A stretch of 37,192 nucleotides of DNA. Origin: Planctomycetota bacterium (GTDB lineage Bacteria; Planctomycetota; J058). This document shows, piece by piece, positions 1 to 7,179 of the stretch; position 1 is the first letter of the stretch, and every line of letters starts with the position of its first letter. The notes beneath the pieces are model-generated. The model did not search any database and was not told where the DNA came from. It saw nothing but the letters and a program-made list of their open reading frames with translations. A program made the position numbers and the translations under genes. Where the stretch lies: NCBI GenBank assembly GCA_019636275.1, contig JAHBXY010000088.1, positions 1 to 37,192 of the forward strand. Direction: 5' to 3'.

Positions 1-7
1 CTGGCGC

Positions 8-391
8 ATGGCGCTGGCGATCGGCGGCCCGTTCGCGGCCCTCGGGCTGGGCCTCTGGGCGGCGGTCCAGGGGCTCGGGCGCCTGTGGCCGGCCGACGCG
101 GGCGCCGGCCCGCAGCACGTCCAGCTCCTCCTGGCCGGCCTGGCGCTGGCCCTGCTCGTGCCCGGCATGCGCGCGAGCCTGCGCCGCGGCGTCGAGGGCG
201 AGGCGCGCGCCCGGCGCGAGGCCTGGCGCGAGCAGCGCGTCGAGCTGGCCCGGCTGCTCGCCTGGTCGCACCTCCGCGTCGAGCAGGTCCTCGCCTGCCA
301 CGCGCCGCCGCTCGCGCAGGTCGCCGCCGCCGCCGCCGCCGACCCGGCCCTGGCGCTGGTCGAGCTGGCGCAGGAGCTGGCCCATGCCTGA
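8..391 (+). CDS. membrane protein, possibly 5'-truncated by the window edge
   Basis: The function is not recognised. The product (127 aa from this ATG) has two hydrophobic segments, roughly residues 2-23 and 38-53, followed by an Arg/Glu/Ala-rich helical region that looks cytoplasmic or coiled. The reading frame stays open to base 2 of the window, so the true start may lie upstream and this ATG may be internal. It ends at 391 and overlaps the next gene, which starts at 384, by 8 bases. The two are therefore probably co-transcribed and translationally coupled, and may act together in the membrane. No catalytic motif is visible. Confidence 0.55.
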   Translation: MALAIGGPFAALGLGLWAAVQGLGRLWPADAGAGPQHVQLLLAGLALALLVPGMRASLRRGVEGEARARREAWREQRVELARLLAWSHLRVEQVLACHAPPLAQVAAAAAADPALALVELAQELAHA

Positions 392-1283
392 GCCGGTCGC
401 CCCCGACCGCGCCCCCGACCGCGCGCGGGCGCTCGCTGACGAGCGCGCCTGGCTCGCCGCCTACCCGGCGCTGATCGGCGCGCCCATGCTGCTCTCGGCC
501 TTCATGGCCCTCGTCTCGCCCCTGTCGCTCGGGCCCCTGACCGGCCTCGGCGGCCGCGTCGTCCTCGGCGCGCTGCTGGTCGCGGCGGGCGTGCACCTGG
601 CCCTCGGCCGCCGCTGGGCCGGTCGCTTCCTCGTCGGCTGGCTCGCGGTCTCCGGCCTGCTCGAGCTGCTCGTCGCGCGCGACCTCGTGATGGTCGGCCT
701 CAACGCCCTCCTGCTCGTGATCTTCTGGCGCCTGATCCCCGCGCCGGGGGCGCCGCCGGCGCGGCGCCCGCTGCGCTGGCTCGTGCCGGCCGCCGTCGTC
801 GGCGCGGTCGACGTCCTCTGGCCGGTGGTGCTCGGCGCGGTCAACCCGCTGGTCGTCGCCGCGCTGCCCGAGGTCGCGCCGACCGTGCTGCGCCTCGACG
901 AGGGGGAGTGGCGCGAGGCGAACGGCGGTGTGCGCCTCGTCCCGCGCGGCGACCTGCTGGTCGTCGAGGGCCTGCCGCTCGTCCGCGGCGCCGAGGTGGC
1001 CTTCGTGCCGGGCCGCGACGCGCTGCTCGTGGGCGACGCCGTCCTGCGCGGCGCGCCGACGGCCGGCACGAGCCCGGTCATCGGCGCCTACGACGGGCTC
1101 GAGTACACGCGCCGCTTCGGCCGCGTGCGCGGGCGCGTCGTCGTCGCGCGCGCCCGCGCCCGCGACCAGGTCCTCGTCTCGTTCGAGGGCCTCGCCGTCG
1201 ACGGCCGCCGCGCGCGCGCGTCCGTCGTCCTGCGCCTGCCCGCCCGCCCCGGGGCGCCGGCGCTCGCGCCCGAGGCGCGCTGA
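384..1283 (+). CDS. multi-pass membrane protein with C-terminal soluble domain, unknown function
   Basis: This is a 299-aa protein with about five hydrophobic segments between residues 28 and 165. They include a run around ALLVAAGVHLAL and a final one around VLWPVVLGAVNPLVVAAL. A soluble, valine/glycine-rich and probably beta-rich domain of about 125 residues follows. The ATG at 384 overlaps the end of the upstream membrane gene by 8 bases, which supports both the start and coupling. After the stop comes a 220-base gap with two hairpins, so the operon probably ends here. I do not recognise a family. A role in transport or envelope assembly would be speculation. Confidence 0.6.
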   Translation: MPEPVAPDRAPDRARALADERAWLAAYPALIGAPMLLSAFMALVSPLSLGPLTGLGGRVVLGALLVAAGVHLALGRRWAGRFLVGWLAVSGLLELLVARDLVMVGLNALLLVIFWRLIPAPGAPPARRPLRWLVPAAVVGAVDVLWPVVLGAVNPLVVAALPEVAPTVLRLDEGEWREANGGVRLVPRGDLLVVEGLPLVRGAEVAFVPGRDALLVGDAVLRGAPTAGTSPVIGAYDGLEYTRRFGRVRGRVVVARARARDQVLVSFEGLAVDGRRARASVVLRLPARPGAPALAPEAR

Positions 1284-1292
1284 CCGCGCTCA

Positions 1293-1365
1293 CCGCTCGA
1301 TCCGGGAGCGAGGCGAGCAGATCGAGCGGAGGCGCGCATCCCCGAACGAAGGCCGCGAAGCGGCC
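1293..1365. terminator. two adjacent perfect hairpins after the first operon
   Basis: A perfect 10-base inverted repeat (CCGCTCGATC at 1293-1302 and GATCGAGCGG at 1320-1329) encloses a 17-base loop. It is followed by a perfect GGCCGC-GAA-GCGGCC hairpin (1351-1365). Both start just downstream of the stop at 1283, so a transcription-termination or RNA-stability role is plausible. There is no T-tract, so this would not be a classical intrinsic terminator. Confidence 0.4.
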
Positions 1366-1491
1366 GGAGCGAGGGTGACGGGTGCATCACTGCGGATCGG
1401 AGCAAGGGTCCCGCACCGCGACGTGGTCGTCATGACAAGCGACGGCCGCTGTGACCCGGCGCGTCCTCCCGGCGCCACCGCAGACCGCGAG

Positions 1492-1497
1492 TAGGAT
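1492..1497 (+). promoter_or_regulatory. putative -10 element TAGGAT, leaderless spacing
   Basis: The hexamer TAGGAT fits the TAnnnT pattern found before many first genes in this window. Only six bases separate it from the GTG start at 1504. Transcription would therefore begin at or next to the start codon, predicting a leaderless mRNA. No Shine-Dalgarno sequence could fit, and no clear -35 box is seen. Confidence 0.5.
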
Positions 1498-1503
1498 GGT
1501 CGC

Positions 1504-2658
1504 GTGACCGACACGGCCACGATCCTCTCCCCGCGCGACGACGAGCCGACCGAGGCGACCCTCCTCGGCTGCGCCCGCGGCGAGGAGCAGGACGAGGGCG
1601 TCGAGGTGGCGCTCGAGCGCCAGGCGCCAGGCGCCCTGCGGGCGCGCGTCCGCTGGCCCGACCTCGAGCTGACCTGCGACGTCGCGGGCGACGGCAGCGA
1701 CGCCCTGCGCCGGCGGCTCGCCGGCGTCCTGGCCTACGTGCGCGAGCTGTCGACCGACCCGGCCGACCCCGTGGCCGCGCGCGTCGCCGCCGCCCGGCAG
1801 GTGCTCGACTGGCGCGTCGACCCGGGCTTCGACGACGAGGGGCGGGCCGAGGGCCTGCTGCGGCGCCTGGCCCATGACCTCGGCGGGCTCGTCCTGCGCG
1901 CCGGGCGCGTCCTCGAGCCCGACGGGGCCTGCCTGCTCGCGCCGCCGCCGCCGCCCGCCGAGCCGCTGACGCCGCCGCCGGCCGCGCGCGTGGCGCGGCG
2001 CGCGCTCGTCCTGTGCGCCGTCGTGTGGCGCGCGTCGCTCGAGCAGGAGAAGGGCCGCCGCCGCGCGGCGCGCCTGCACGCGCACCTGCTCGCCTGGCTC
2101 GAGCGGCGCGCCCTCGGCGACGAGCTCGAGGACTCCGAGCGGGCGCTGATCGCCGCGCCGCTGGGGTCGCTCACCCGGCAGCGCGCGATCGACGCCTCCT
2201 GGCGCAGCGAGGGCCTGGCCGTGCTCGGCTGGGCGCTGGGCGCCTGCCCGCTGCCGCCGCACGACGAGCAGGCCGACCCCCACGGGGCCACCGACGCCCT
2301 GGGGTTCCTCGACGACGGCCCGGCGCGCGCGCTCGCGGCGCCGGTCCTGCGCCCCGCGGCCGAGCTCGAGGCCGCCGCGCGGCGCCTCCTGGCGGTCCAC
2401 TGGCGCCTGCGCGAGTTCTCCCAGCGGCCGCGCGCGCTCGACCTGCGCGCGGCGGCCGTCGCCGCCGGCCTGGCGCCCGAGGACCTCGAGGGCCTGCCCC
2501 TGCTCGGCGGCGACCTGGCCCTGCGCGGGGCGCCGATCGCCCGCGCCGAGCCCGAGGTCGTGGGCGAGTGCGCCTCGATCGCCGTCGAGCGCCTGCGCGC
2601 CAGCCAGTGGCTGGTCGGCGTCGAGGAGCGCTACTCCGAGGTGGACACGTCCACGTGA
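1504..2658 (+). CDS. DUF4272 domain-containing protein
   Basis: The 384-aa product carries two hallmarks of DUF4272: a central ASWRSEGLAVLGWALGACPLP block (here about residues 235-255) and a C terminus ending in YSEVDTST, the counterpart of the WDDVDTST tail I recall for that family. Between them lies a helical section with HWRLREF, also typical. The N-terminal ~150 residues are not recognised. The molecular function of DUF4272 is unknown. The GTG start at 1504 sits six bases after a TAGGAT -10 candidate. The stop overlaps the helicase start as GTGA, so the two proteins are made from one mRNA and may work together in nucleic-acid metabolism (inference). Confidence 0.8.
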   Translation: MTDTATILSPRDDEPTEATLLGCARGEEQDEGVEVALERQAPGALRARVRWPDLELTCDVAGDGSDALRRRLAGVLAYVRELSTDPADPVAARVAAARQVLDWRVDPGFDDEGRAEGLLRRLAHDLGGLVLRAGRVLEPDGACLLAPPPPPAEPLTPPPAARVARRALVLCAVVWRASLEQEKGRRRAARLHAHLLAWLERRALGDELEDSERALIAAPLGSLTRQRAIDASWRSEGLAVLGWALGACPLPPHDEQADPHGATDALGFLDDGPARALAAPVLRPAAELEAAARRLLAVHWRLREFSQRPRALDLRAAAVAAGLAPEDLEGLPLLGGDLALRGAPIARAEPEVVGECASIAVERLRASQWLVGVEERYSEVDTST

Positions 2659-4616
2659 GCGCGCCGACCCCCGAGGACACGCACGAGGCGCTGACGCGCC
2701 TCCTGGCCCTGTGGCGCAAGGAGCGCGACGCCACGCAGGCGCGCGTCGTCGAGGAGCGCCGGGCCACGCCGCTGGCCGAGCGCGTGGCCCGCGGCCTGGC
2801 CGCGCGCGACCTGCGCATCCTCGACACCGACCCGGCGCCGGGCGAGCGAACGCTCGTGTGGCTGGGGCCCGCCCGCCCCGACGCCTTCCGGCACCTGCGC
2901 GTCGGCGTCGGCGACCCGGTGCGCCTGTGGCGCCAGGACCCGGACGCGCCCGACGCCGTCCAGGGCGTCGTGTCGCACCGGCGCGCCGAGCGCCTGGGGG
3001 TGATGATCCAGGGCGACCGCCAGGACGACGCCCTCGAGGCGCTCGAGGACGGGCCGTTCAACCTCGACCGCGACGACCCGCAGGCGACGTTCGAGCGCGG
3101 CGCGCGCGCGCTCGAGCGCTGCCGGTCGGCGCCGCCCGCCAGCGACGCCGCGCGCCTGCGCGCCGTGCTCTTCGGCGAGCGGCCGCCGCGCTTCGGCCCC
3201 GAGCCGGCCGTCGCGGCCCACGACGCGGACCTCAACGCGCCGCAGGTGGCCGCCGTCGCGCGCGCCCTGGCGGCCGAGGACCTGGCGCTCATCCACGGCC
3301 CGCCCGGGACGGGCAAGACGCGCACGCTCGTCGAGGTCGTGCGTCAGGCGGTCGCCCGCGGCCAGCGCGTCCTGGCGACGGCCGCCTCGAACGCGGCCGT
3401 CGACACGCTGGCCGAGCGCCTCGTGCGCGCCGGCCTCGACGTCGTCCGCGCGGGCCACCCGGCGCGCGTGGCCCCGGCGCTCGAGGCCCACACGCTCGAC
3501 GCGCTCCTGCAGGAGACCGAGGCCTGGGCGCTGGCGCGCCGCTGGAAGGCCGAGGCGGCCGAGCTGCGCCGCCAGACGGTCAAGCGCAAGTCGCGCGGCC
3601 GCGTCGACCGCGACGACGCGCGCGACGCCTTCCGCGAGGCGCGCGCGCTCATGCGCGACGCGCGCAAGGCGCTCGAGGGCGCCCAGGCCGCGCTCCTGCG
3701 CCGCGCGCAGGTCGTGTGCGCCACGGCCGCCGGCGCCGACGCGGCGCTCCTCGGCGACGAGGTCTTCGACCTCGTCGTCCTCGACGAGGCCACGCAGGCC
3801 ACCGACCCGATCGCGCTCGTGCCGCTCCTGCGCGCGCGGCGCGCCGTCCTCGCCGGCGACCCCTGCCAGCTCGCGCCGACCGTGATCAACCGCGAGGCCG
3901 AGCGCGGCGGCCTCGGCCGCACCTTCTTCGAGCGCCTGCGCGAGGGGCACGCCGGCGACGCCCTGCGCCTGCTCGTCGTGCAGCACCGCATGCACGCGGC
4001 GATCATGGCCTTCCCCTCGCGCATGCACTACGACGAGCGGCTCGTCGCCAGCCCCGAGGTCGTCGGGCACCTGCTCGAGGACCTCGGCGCGGCGCCGGAC
4101 CCCCTGCGCGAGGGCGCGCTCGTGTTCATCGACGCGGCCGGCACGGGCTGGGAGGAGCGCCGCCAGGCCGACGACCCGAGCACCAGCAACCCCGGCCTGG
4201 CCGCCCGTGTGGCCCTCGAGGTGCGCCGGCTCCTCTCGCGCGGCGTCGCGCCGGCCGACGTGGCCCTGATCACGCCCTACGAGGCGCAGGCGCGCCTCCA
4301 CCGCGAGGCGCTCGCGGCCGAGGTCGCGGCGGGCCTGGAGGTGGGCACGGTCGACGGCTTCCAGGGGCGCGAGAAGGAGGCGGTCGTCGTCGACCTCGTG
4401 CGCAGCAACGACGACGGCGCGGTCGGCTTCCTGGCCGACGTGCGGCGCATGAACGTGGCGCTCACGCGCGCGCGCCGCTTCCTCCTCGTGTGCGGCGACA
4501 GCGCCACGCTCGGGCAGCACTCGTACTACGCCGCGTTCCTGGAGGCGGTGAACGAGCTCGGCGCCTACGTCAGCGCCTGGGCCGACGAGGCCCCGACGAT
4601 CGGCGACGACGCGTGA
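2655..4616 (+). CDS. IGHMBP2/SMUBP-2-like superfamily 1 DNA/RNA helicase
   Basis: This is a 653-aa SF1 helicase of the UPF1/IGHMBP2 type, an ATP-driven nucleic-acid translocase expected in the cytoplasm. Motifs are in order: a leading beta-rich domain (about 1-150), Walker A GPPGTGKT (215-222), an Arg/Lys-rich helical insertion (about 290-360), Walker B/motif II DEAT (377-380), motif III GDPCQL, motif IV QHRMH (443-447), motif V TVDGFQGRE (565-573) and motif VI NVALTRARR (600-608). The open frame extends far upstream inside the DUF4272 gene, but that part is an arginine-rich shadow. The GTG at 2655 gives a four-base GTGA overlap and a normal N terminus (VSAPTPEDTHEAL). The GTGA at the other end starts a lipoprotein remnant. 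Confidence 0.93.
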   Translation: MSAPTPEDTHEALTRLLALWRKERDATQARVVEERRATPLAERVARGLAARDLRILDTDPAPGERTLVWLGPARPDAFRHLRVGVGDPVRLWRQDPDAPDAVQGVVSHRRAERLGVMIQGDRQDDALEALEDGPFNLDRDDPQATFERGARALERCRSAPPASDAARLRAVLFGERPPRFGPEPAVAAHDADLNAPQVAAVARALAAEDLALIHGPPGTGKTRTLVEVVRQAVARGQRVLATAASNAAVDTLAERLVRAGLDVVRAGHPARVAPALEAHTLDALLQETEAWALARRWKAEAAELRRQTVKRKSRGRVDRDDARDAFREARALMRDARKALEGAQAALLRRAQVVCATAAGADAALLGDEVFDLVVLDEATQATDPIALVPLLRARRAVLAGDPCQLAPTVINREAERGGLGRTFFERLREGHAGDALRLLVVQHRMHAAIMAFPSRMHYDERLVASPEVVGHLLEDLGAAPDPLREGALVFIDAAGTGWEERRQADDPSTSNPGLAARVALEVRRLLSRGVAPADVALITPYEAQARLHREALAAEVAAGLEVGTVDGFQGREKEAVVVDLVRSNDDGAVGFLADVRRMNVALTRARRFLLVCGDSATLGQHSYYAAFLEAVNELGAYVSAWADEAPTIGDDA

Positions 4617-4798
4617 GCCGACGGCTGGGCGGGCTGGCGGCCGTCTTGCTCCTCGGCGGCTGCAACGGCGTCTTCACTCAGCGGCCCCAGGACGTGGGCG
4701 CGGGGGCGAGGGCGAAGCGCACGACGCCCTCGAGCGCCGCGTGCTGCACCCAGGGCACGAGGTGCGGCGCGCCGTTGATCGTGAGCGACTGCACGTAG
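4613..4798 (+). pseudogene. lipoprotein signal peptide remnant (or tiny 61-aa lipoprotein)
   Basis: A GTG at 4613 overlaps the helicase stop as GTGA and opens a frame beginning VSRRLGGLAAVLLLGGCNG. This is a near-perfect lipoprotein signal: basic n-region, hydrophobic core, lipobox LGGC with Cys at residue 17. From about 4678 the frame runs antisense through the 3' end of the GH92 gene and stops at 4798 with no recognisable mature protein. The simplest reading is the start of a former lipoprotein gene whose body was lost when the GH92 gene or its flank arrived. A genuine 61-aa lipoprotein overlapping GH92 is possible but less likely. Confidence 0.45.
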
Positions 4799-7002
4799 CG
4801 GTCGCCCGGGCCCTGGCGGTCCGCGATCACGGTCAGCGCGCGCCCGCCGCCGAGCGCGACGTCGGCGCGGTCGACGAGCGGGCTGCCGACCGCGTAGGTG
4901 TCGGTGCCGGCCACGGGGTAGACGCCGAGGGCCGCGAGGACGTACCAGGCCGAGAGCGTGCCCGCGTCGTCCTGACCGTCGAGGCCGCGCGGCCCTGGGC
5001 CGTACTTCTCGTCGAGGAGCGTCCGCACCCAGCGCTGCGTGAGGTCGGGCCGGCCCGTCCAGCAGAACAGCCAGGCGGCGTGCAGGTCGTGCTCGTTGCC
5101 GTGCCAGTAGTCGGGCCCCGGATAGGCGGCGCCGCGCGTGCGGGCCGTCCCGGCGAGGAAGTCCTCGAGGTCGCGCGTCAGCGCGTCGCGCCCGCCGAAC
5201 AGGGCGGCCAGCCCCTGCGGGTCGTGGAAGGCCGAGAAGCGCCACTGCCGCGGCGAGCCCTCGACGAACGCGTGCGTGAGCCGGCGACCCGGGGTGACGT
5301 CGAGGTAGCTGAGCAGCCCGGGCACGAACGGGGTCTCGAAGCCGCCGGCGGCCCGGCGGGGCTGGAAGTGGCGCGTCGCCGGGTTCCACGTGTTCGCGTA
5401 CCAGCGGCCCCGGTCGAGGAACCGCGCCGCGTCCGCCGTCTGGCCGAGCCCCGCCGCCAGCCGGCCGATCGCGTGGTCGGCCCAGGCGTACTCGAGCGTG
5501 CGCGAGACCGCCTCGTGCATGCGGTCGCTCGGGCCGTAGCCGTGGCGGACGTACTCGTCCACGCCCTCGCGGCCCCGGGCGGGCCCGCCCGGCGGCGCGG
5601 GCGACGTCGCCCCGCGCTTCATCGCCTCGAGCGCGGAGGCCGCGTCGAACGCCCGCAGGCCCTTCTGCCACGACTCGGAGATCACGATGTCGGCCGGCGA
5701 GCCGAACATGGACCCCGTGCAGGCGTTGGCCGCCGCCCACCTGGGCAGGTAGCCGTTGCCGTGCCGGGCCATCTCCACGAGCGAGCGCACGACGTCCTGC
5801 TGCACGTCGGGCGCGATCAGCGCGAGGAGCGGGTGCTGCGTGCGGAACGTGTCCCACAGCGACAGGTTCGTGTAGTAGGTCCAGCCGTGCGCGACGTGCG
5901 TCCGCCCGTCGAAGCCCGTGTACTCGCCGTTCACGTCGGTCCAGGTGGTCGGCATCTGCTGGGAGCGGTAGAGCGACGTGGCGAAGATCGTCCGCCGCTC
6001 CGCCGTCCCGCCCGTGACCCGCGCGCGGCCGAGGGCGTCCTCCCAGGCCCGCGTGGCGCGGTCGCGGACGTCGTCGAAGGTCGTCCCGGGCGGCGCCTCG
6101 GCGGCGAGGTTCAGCCGGGCGTTGGCCGCGCTCACGTAGGAGAGGGCCAGCGTCAACGTGACCGCGCGGCGACCCGGCGCCGCGGGCCAGGAGAGCTCGG
6201 CGCCGACGCTCCGCCCCTCGCCCGGGCCGAGGGCGTGGAGCCCGCCGGGCGCGACCTGCGCGTCGACCCACGTGCCCCAGGCGGCCGGCGGCGGGTCGAC
6301 GCGCGCGGCGAAGTAGGCGCGCACGCCGCCCTGGCGGCCGGAGAAGCCGTCGAGGAGCACGCAGCTCCCCTCGAGCTCGCCCGTCGCGGGCAGGAGCCGG
6401 ACCTCGGGGTCGCGCGTGCGGCCGCGGGCGCCGAGCGCGCTCGACGCGTGCAGGAGGAGCGCCGCCGCCCGTCCGGGCTCGAACGTGTAGCGGTGCACGC
6501 CCACGCGCGTCGTCGCCGTCAGCTCGACGAGCACGCGCTCGAGCGGCAGCGCGACCGCGTAGTCGCCCGGGTGGGCCCGCTCGCCCGCGTGCGTGAACGC
6601 GGCGCGCTTGCGGCCGCGGCGGTGGGCGTCGGTCGGCCGACCCGCCAGGGGCACGACGCGGAACAGGCCGCCCTCGGCCACCCCCGTGCCGCTGAGGCGC
6701 GTGTGGCTGAAGCCGCGCAGCAGCCGGTCGCCGTGGTAGTAGCCCGACGTGCGCATGCCGCCGGGCATGGGCCCGAAGAGCGGCGCCGTGTCGGGGCCGA
6801 GCTGCACCATGCCGAACGGGACCTGCGCGGCGGGCGAGGTCGAGCCGCTCGCCCAGGGCAGGCCGCCCGTGCCGTGGCGGGGGTCGACCTCGCGGCCGAG
6901 CGGTCCGGGGCGACCGGGGGGGACCGTCCAGGGGCCGGCGAGGACCGGGACGGCGGTCGCGAGGAGGAGCGCCGTCGGGAGGAGGAGGCGGAGGCGGGTC
7001 AT
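4678..7002 (-). CDS. secreted glycoside hydrolase family 92 alpha-mannosidase
   Basis: This 774-aa protein matches GH92, calcium-dependent exo-alpha-mannosidases that trim mannose from glycans. An N-terminal signal peptide (MTRLRLLLPTALLLA, likely cut after VLA near residue 22) indicates export. Family features include the N-terminal beta-sandwich with VPFGMVQLGPDT and GFSHTRLSGTG, the (alpha/alpha)6 domain with YYTNLSLWDTFRTQHPLL, the GNEHDLH block (635-641) and QDDAGTLSAWYVLAALG (677-693). The Asn/Glu and Asp residues in these last blocks correspond to the calcium and general acid/base regions of the family. Length is normal for GH92. The ATG at 7002 begins the signal peptide; the long open frame upstream is antisense to the next gene. 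No other glycan genes are adjacent. Confidence 0.93.
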   Translation of the reverse strand: MTRLRLLLPTALLLATAVPVLAGPWTVPPGRPGPLGREVDPRHGTGGLPWASGSTSPAAQVPFGMVQLGPDTAPLFGPMPGGMRTSGYYHGDRLLRGFSHTRLSGTGVAEGGLFRVVPLAGRPTDAHRRGRKRAAFTHAGERAHPGDYAVALPLERVLVELTATTRVGVHRYTFEPGRAAALLLHASSALGARGRTRDPEVRLLPATGELEGSCVLLDGFSGRQGGVRAYFAARVDPPPAAWGTWVDAQVAPGGLHALGPGEGRSVGAELSWPAAPGRRAVTLTLALSYVSAANARLNLAAEAPPGTTFDDVRDRATRAWEDALGRARVTGGTAERRTIFATSLYRSQQMPTTWTDVNGEYTGFDGRTHVAHGWTYYTNLSLWDTFRTQHPLLALIAPDVQQDVVRSLVEMARHGNGYLPRWAAANACTGSMFGSPADIVISESWQKGLRAFDAASALEAMKRGATSPAPPGGPARGREGVDEYVRHGYGPSDRMHEAVSRTLEYAWADHAIGRLAAGLGQTADAARFLDRGRWYANTWNPATRHFQPRRAAGGFETPFVPGLLSYLDVTPGRRLTHAFVEGSPRQWRFSAFHDPQGLAALFGGRDALTRDLEDFLAGTARTRGAAYPGPDYWHGNEHDLHAAWLFCWTGRPDLTQRWVRTLLDEKYGPGPRGLDGQDDAGTLSAWYVLAALGVYPVAGTDTYAVGSPLVDRADVALGGGRALTVIADRQGPGDRYVQSLTINGAPHLVPWVQHAALEGVVRFALAPAPTSWGR

Positions 7003-7028
7003 GAGCCCGGCCCGCCGCGCGAACCGCA

Positions 7029-7048
7029 CGCCGCGGCTGGCCGCGGCG
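7029..7048. repeat. 9-bp inverted repeat in the GH92 leader region
   Basis: CGCCGCGGC and GCCGCGGCG (7029-7037 and 7040-7048) form a perfect inverted repeat with a two-base centre. It lies 27 bases upstream of the GH92 start on the minus strand. It could be an operator or an mRNA hairpin in the mannosidase leader. In sequence this GC-rich, chance palindromes are also common. Confidence 0.3.
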
Positions 7049-7155
7049 GGACCAGGGGTAACGCCCGTCGACGGCGCCGGTTTCCCGCGTTGTCCGCCGC
7101 CGTGGCGGAATCCTCGAGCGCACCGTGAGCCGAGCGCGCCGTCCGCGCCGGTGAT

Positions 7156-7161
7156 TAGCAT
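7156..7161 (+). promoter_or_regulatory. putative -10 element TAGCAT
   Basis: TAGCAT fits the TAnnnT pattern seen before other first genes here. It precedes the ATG at 7180 by 18 bases, leaving a leader of about 12 bases that includes GAGAGG (7170-7175) as ribosome-binding site. It would drive the large lipoprotein gene, divergent from the GH92 gene. Confidence 0.45.
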
Positions 7162-7179
7162 GCGCCGGCGAGAGGTCCC

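Noticed and set aside
2013..2654. Apparent 214-residue N-terminal extension of the helicase
   Set aside because: Arg/Ala/Pro-rich and inside the DUF4272 gene in another frame; GTG 2655 with GTGA overlap is the natural start.
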